A DNA stretch of 6,789 nucleotides from an uncultured Oscillospiraceae bacterium. Its GTDB lineage: Bacteria > Bacillota > Clostridia > Oscillospirales > Acutalibacteraceae. Of this stretch, positions 4,760 to 6,789 are shown in pieces. The translations under genes and the position numbers were made by a program. The notes below the pieces were generated by a model that saw only the letters and a list, made by a program, of their open reading frames with translations, ran no database searches and had not been told where the DNA came from. The stretch's first letter is position 1. Each line of letters starts with the position of its first letter. The stretch lies in the NCBI GenBank assembly GCA_900550315.1, contig URRK01000091.1, positions 1-6,789 on the forward strand, written 5' to 3'.

Positions 4760-5074
4760 AAAAATTCCCCTTTACTAATTTTTTGCCGGCGTTTGGCCGG
4801 CCGTAAGGCTGTTTTAAAATAAATTGCACGGTGGTTTGCTGCTGCAGCGGTGCGCGGTGTTTTAGCCCGGTGCAGCCTAAACGGTAATTCTGCTACCGGC
4901 CGCAGAATTACCTGTTTGCGGTTGCTTTGGGGCAAATAACCCTTTGTTTTGGGCTGCTTTTAGCCTTTAATCCAATTGTTTACGGGCAACCGCCGGTTGG
5001 CAAACGGCCTAAAACGGAGTTTGGGCTGCAGCTGCCGGCTTTGGGGCTAAAACGACTTTTTTGCAAAACCGGGG
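4760..5074. other. Divergent gene-free region between rbr and the DUF5058 operon
   Basis: About 315 bases hold no convincing gene. Contents are the rbr ribosome site, a GCCGG-rich imperfect inverted repeat at 4785-4801 (GCCGG, 7 nt, CCGGC), a palindrome-rich stretch near 4830-4850, and the perfect 11-bp inverted repeat at 4883-4912. Between 4913 and 5074 I see only short GGCT/AGCC-type hairpins and no recognisable riboswitch. The rbr promoter must lie here but no consensus hexamers stand out on the minus strand. Confidence 0.5.
4883..4912. repeat. Perfect 11-bp inverted repeat with 8-bp centre
   Basis: GGTAATTCTGC (4883-4893) is exactly repeated in inverse orientation at 4902-4912, around TACCGGCC. 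Neither side carries a U-run, so it is not a terminator. Its position between two divergent transcripts suits a dyad operator for a regulator of rbr or the downstream operon, or a dispersed palindromic repeat. Neither role can be decided from this window. Confidence 0.65.
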
Positions 5075-5103
5075 TTGCGCGGCGCGATAAAAGGCACTAT
5101 AAT
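5075..5103 (+). promoter_or_regulatory. Probable promoter of the DUF5058 / membrane protein / M20 operon
   Basis: A perfect TATAAT (5098-5103) is preceded, at a 17-bp spacing, by a weak -35 box TTGCGC (5075-5080). The predicted start near 5110 leaves a leader of about 50 nt. The poor -35 match suggests either weak activity or a need for an activator. Confidence 0.6.
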
Positions 5104-5159
5104 AGAATTAACAATTTTTCGCAAATCATACGGCTGTTTTGCCAGTTAGGAGTTTTAAA

Positions 5160-5909
5160 ATGAGCATTTTAGGAAAACTCAGCAGCGCCCCTATGTATTT
5201 AATTTGCGGGGGCATTATTGCGTTTGTGGCTTTGCTGTGCGTTGTTTTTATGGTACGAGCGTACCGCGCCGGTAAAGCCATTGGCATTAATACCGCTAAA
5301 ATGAAGCGGGTTATTGTTTCCAGCGCAACCTTTTCGGTTTTGCCCAGCGTTGGCATTTTGCTGGGGGTAATTGCGCTTTCCGGCAGCCTGGGAATACCGT
5401 GGCCGTGGCTGCGGCTTTCGGTAATTGGGGCGCTGCACTACGAAACGCAGGTGGCGCAGGCCGCTGCCGAACAGGTTGGCATGGAAAAGCTCTCACCCGA
5501 GCAAATGACGGCCTCGGGCTTTGCTACCATTGCGCTGTTAATGAGCGTTTGCATTATGTGGGGCATGATCCTTTCGGTTTTATTTAACCGCAAATACACC
5601 AGCCGGCTAAACCTTAACAAAACCGGCGGCGGGGCCGTTGGGTTTGGCGATATGGCAATGACGGCCATGTTTATTGGGCTGGTAAGCGCGTACATAGGCA
5701 GCTACATTGGCGCCTTTATTTCGGCCGGGGGGCTTTTTACCTTTTCGGGCGATTGGACGCCGCTGGTTGTGGTTGCGGTATCCGGTCTTACCATGGCGCT
5801 GTTTGTGTGGCTTAGCAAAAAGCCAAGGTTTGCGTTTGTAGATAATTTTTCGATTGCCGTTAGTATGCTGCTGGGCATGGCCTCGGCCGTGGTAATTCGT
5901 TTACTGTAA
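5160..5909 (+). CDS. DUF5058-like multi-pass membrane protein
   Basis: A 249-residue integral membrane protein resembling the DUF5058 family of Firmicutes, from memory of the family pattern. It has an N-terminal helix after SSAPMYLICGG (10-33), the loop KMKRVIVSSATFSVLPSVGILLG split around 48-69, and LGIPWPWLRLSVIGALHYE (77-95). Further hydrophobic segments lie near 118-142, 165-190, 200-218 and 229-247, giving about six to seven membrane helices. ATG 5160 is chosen over an upstream TTG at 5139 because AGGAG (5148-5152) sits seven bases before it and MSILGKLSSAP is a natural start. It is the first gene of a three-gene operon with another membrane protein and an M20-type hydrolase, which suggests one half of a transporter or channel complex. 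The biochemical function is unknown and the family call is moderately sure. Confidence 0.75.
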   Translation: MSILGKLSSAPMYLICGGIIAFVALLCVVFMVRAYRAGKAIGINTAKMKRVIVSSATFSVLPSVGILLGVIALSGSLGIPWPWLRLSVIGALHYETQVAQAAAEQVGMEKLSPEQMTASGFATIALLMSVCIMWGMILSVLFNRKYTSRLNLNKTGGGAVGFGDMAMTAMFIGLVSAYIGSYIGAFISAGGLFTFSGDWTPLVVVAVSGLTMALFVWLSKKPRFAFVDNFSIAVSMLLGMASAVVIRLL

Positions 5910-5921
5910 GGGGGAAGAAAA

Positions 5922-6611
5922 ATGGAAGAAAACAAAAACTTAAACTGGGAAAAATACGCAAGATCTACCCACCGAATTGGTCGAATTGCCAGCGTTATTG
6001 TTTTGGTCATGCTGGTTGGCGCCCCGTTTTTAATTGGTCGCTATTTGGGCGCGTACCCCAACCTGGCCGCAGCAGGAAAGGGATTTTTTTCGGTTGGCCT
6101 TATTTGGATGATCAGCAGTGTTGCCGAATTTTTAATTTACACCCCCATGCTGGGCTCGGGCGGCGGCTACCTTGCGTTTATTACCGGCAATTTAATTAAT
6201 ATGAAAATTCCCTGCGCGGTAAATGCGCGCGATATGGTAGGGGTTAAGTCCGGCACGCGGGAGAATGAAATTATTTCTACCCTTTCTATTGCAACCTCCT
6301 CCTTAGTTACTATTTTGGTGCTGGCAATTGGGGTGGCGGCCCTAACGCCGCTGCGCCCGCTATTGCAGGCCCCGGTGCTGCAGCCGGCGTTTGATAACGT
6401 TGTGCCGGCGTTGTTTGGCGCCATGGCCTACAAGTATTACCGTAAAAATATGAAAATTGCTTTGGTACCGCTGGTGGTAATGAGCCTGTTATTTGTGCTG
6501 GTGCCGGCCTTGGTTAGCTCTACCAGCTTTATGATTATTCCCTCCGGCGCTATGGCCATTGGCATTGCGTACTACTTTTACAAAAAACAAAAGGGGGCCG
6601 CAGTTAAATGA
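5922..6611 (+). CDS. Multi-pass membrane protein, partner of the DUF5058-like protein
   Basis: A 229-residue membrane protein that I cannot place in a named family with confidence. A hydrophilic N terminus (1-19) precedes hydrophobic segments near 21-40, 54-75, 80-93, 118-142, 157-170, 178-196 and 200-220. The most distinctive stretch is YTPMLGSGGGYLAFITGNL followed by INMKIPCAVNARD (73-104), a Gly-rich break between helices of the kind seen in substrate pathways of transporters. It starts 12 bp after the DUF5058 gene, with an AGGGGG ribosome site that overlaps the preceding stop codon. Its own end overlaps the next start by 4 bp, so all three genes should be co-translated. I infer that it forms a hetero-complex with the DUF5058 protein. 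The C-terminal tail is Lys-rich and probably cytoplasmic. Confidence 0.75.
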   Translation: MEENKNLNWEKYARSTHRIGRIASVIVLVMLVGAPFLIGRYLGAYPNLAAAGKGFFSVGLIWMISSVAEFLIYTPMLGSGGGYLAFITGNLINMKIPCAVNARDMVGVKSGTRENEIISTLSIATSSLVTILVLAIGVAALTPLRPLLQAPVLQPAFDNVVPALFGAMAYKYYRKNMKIALVPLVVMSLLFVLVPALVSSTSFMIIPSGAMAIGIAYYFYKKQKGAAVK

Positions 6612-6789
6612 AAACGGTTTTGTTTGTTTTAGCCGGTTTGTTGGGGCTATTGGTATTGCTGCTGCTTACAGCCGTTGTTCGCACCCTGCTGATGCCCAAA
6701 AAAACCTCTACCTACCAGCCTAAGGAGGACGAGCAAGAGGCCCTGGCTTTGGCCCAAAAGCTTTCTAAAATGGTGCAGGTAGATACTAC
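6608..6789 (+). CDS. N-terminal part of a membrane-anchored M20-type metallohydrolase (runs off the right edge)
   Basis: Sixty codons are in the window. Residues 3-24 form one long hydrophobic segment (LFVLAGLLGLLVLLLL core), followed by a basic flank (VVRTLLMPKK) and a linker. Next comes EQEALALAQKLSKMVQVDT (42-60), which matches the first helix and the Q-I/V-x-T motif that opens M20 peptidases and PM20D1/CPS1-like carboxypeptidases. No metal ligands have been reached yet, so the family call rests on this opening motif. The single N-terminal helix fits a membrane anchor or uncleaved signal. The ATG overlaps the upstream stop codon as ATGA, and GGGGG (6593-6597) lies 10 bases upstream, both indicating translational coupling. 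The likely role is hydrolysis of peptides or N-acyl amino acids linked to the two membrane proteins before it, which is inferred. Confidence 0.65.
   Translation, partial: MKTVLFVLAGLLGLLVLLLLTAVVRTLLMPKKTSTYQPKEDEQEALALAQKLSKMVQVDT

Noticed and set aside
4094..4778. Plus-strand open frames of 157 and 76 codons
   Set aside because: They overlap the symporter terminator and lie antisense to the well-supported rubrerythrin gene.
4927..5163. 78-codon plus-strand open frame before the DUF5058 gene
   Set aside because: It needs a TTG start with no ribosome site, runs through the predicted promoter and ribosome site of the next gene, and has no recognisable domain.
1..6789. CRISPR arrays, tRNA or rRNA genes
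   Set aside because: No regularly spaced direct repeats, cloverleaf or rRNA-like conserved segments were found on either strand.

Overview
The window looks like chromosomal DNA from an anaerobic gut-type Firmicute of class Clostridia. The signs are strong AGGAGG-like ribosome sites, consensus sigma-A promoters, a rubrerythrin, and a glycine riboswitch in front of an AGCS amino-acid symporter. No closer taxonomic call is supported. Two composition regimes are visible. Roughly 250-2117 is A-rich with AAA/ATA/TAT-type codons, whereas 2600-6789 is dominated by GCC, GGC, GTT and ATT codons. I read the first as acquired DNA and the second as the host background.

Left edge (1-245): a minus-strand gene starts at position 22 and leaves the window. 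Behind it lies a minus-strand promoter (217-245) whose predicted start (about 210) coincides with the first base of a long, G-U-containing RNA hairpin (100-210). That hairpin is followed by an intrinsic terminator (42-75) and then the gene's ribosome site. This has the layout of a leader attenuator or riboswitch, and I cannot assign it to a known class.

250-2117: a very compact cassette bounded by 26-bp imperfect inverted repeats. It carries a hicA-hicB toxin-antitoxin pair with a near-perfect promoter and its own terminator, then an IS30-family DDE transposase. No second left end is visible between hicB and the transposase, so the simplest reading is an IS30-type element carrying hicAB as a passenger.

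2118-4139: a short non-coding or remnant stretch, then a promoter, a structured leader, a single glycine aptamer and a terminator, followed by a Na+/alanine-glycine symporter gene with a strong terminator. The pairing possibilities predict that glycine switches the transporter OFF.

4220-4759 (minus): rubrerythrin, a peroxide-detoxifying diiron/rubredoxin protein, convergent with the symporter. 4760-5074 is a gene-free divergent region with a perfect 11-bp inverted repeat.

5075-6789: a promoter and a tight three-gene operon. It encodes a DUF5058-like membrane protein, a second multi-pass membrane protein 12 bp downstream, and the start of a membrane-anchored M20-type hydrolase overlapping it by 4 bp. 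I infer a membrane complex paired with a peptidase or acylase, for example for handling peptides or N-acyl amino acids. The substrate is unknown.
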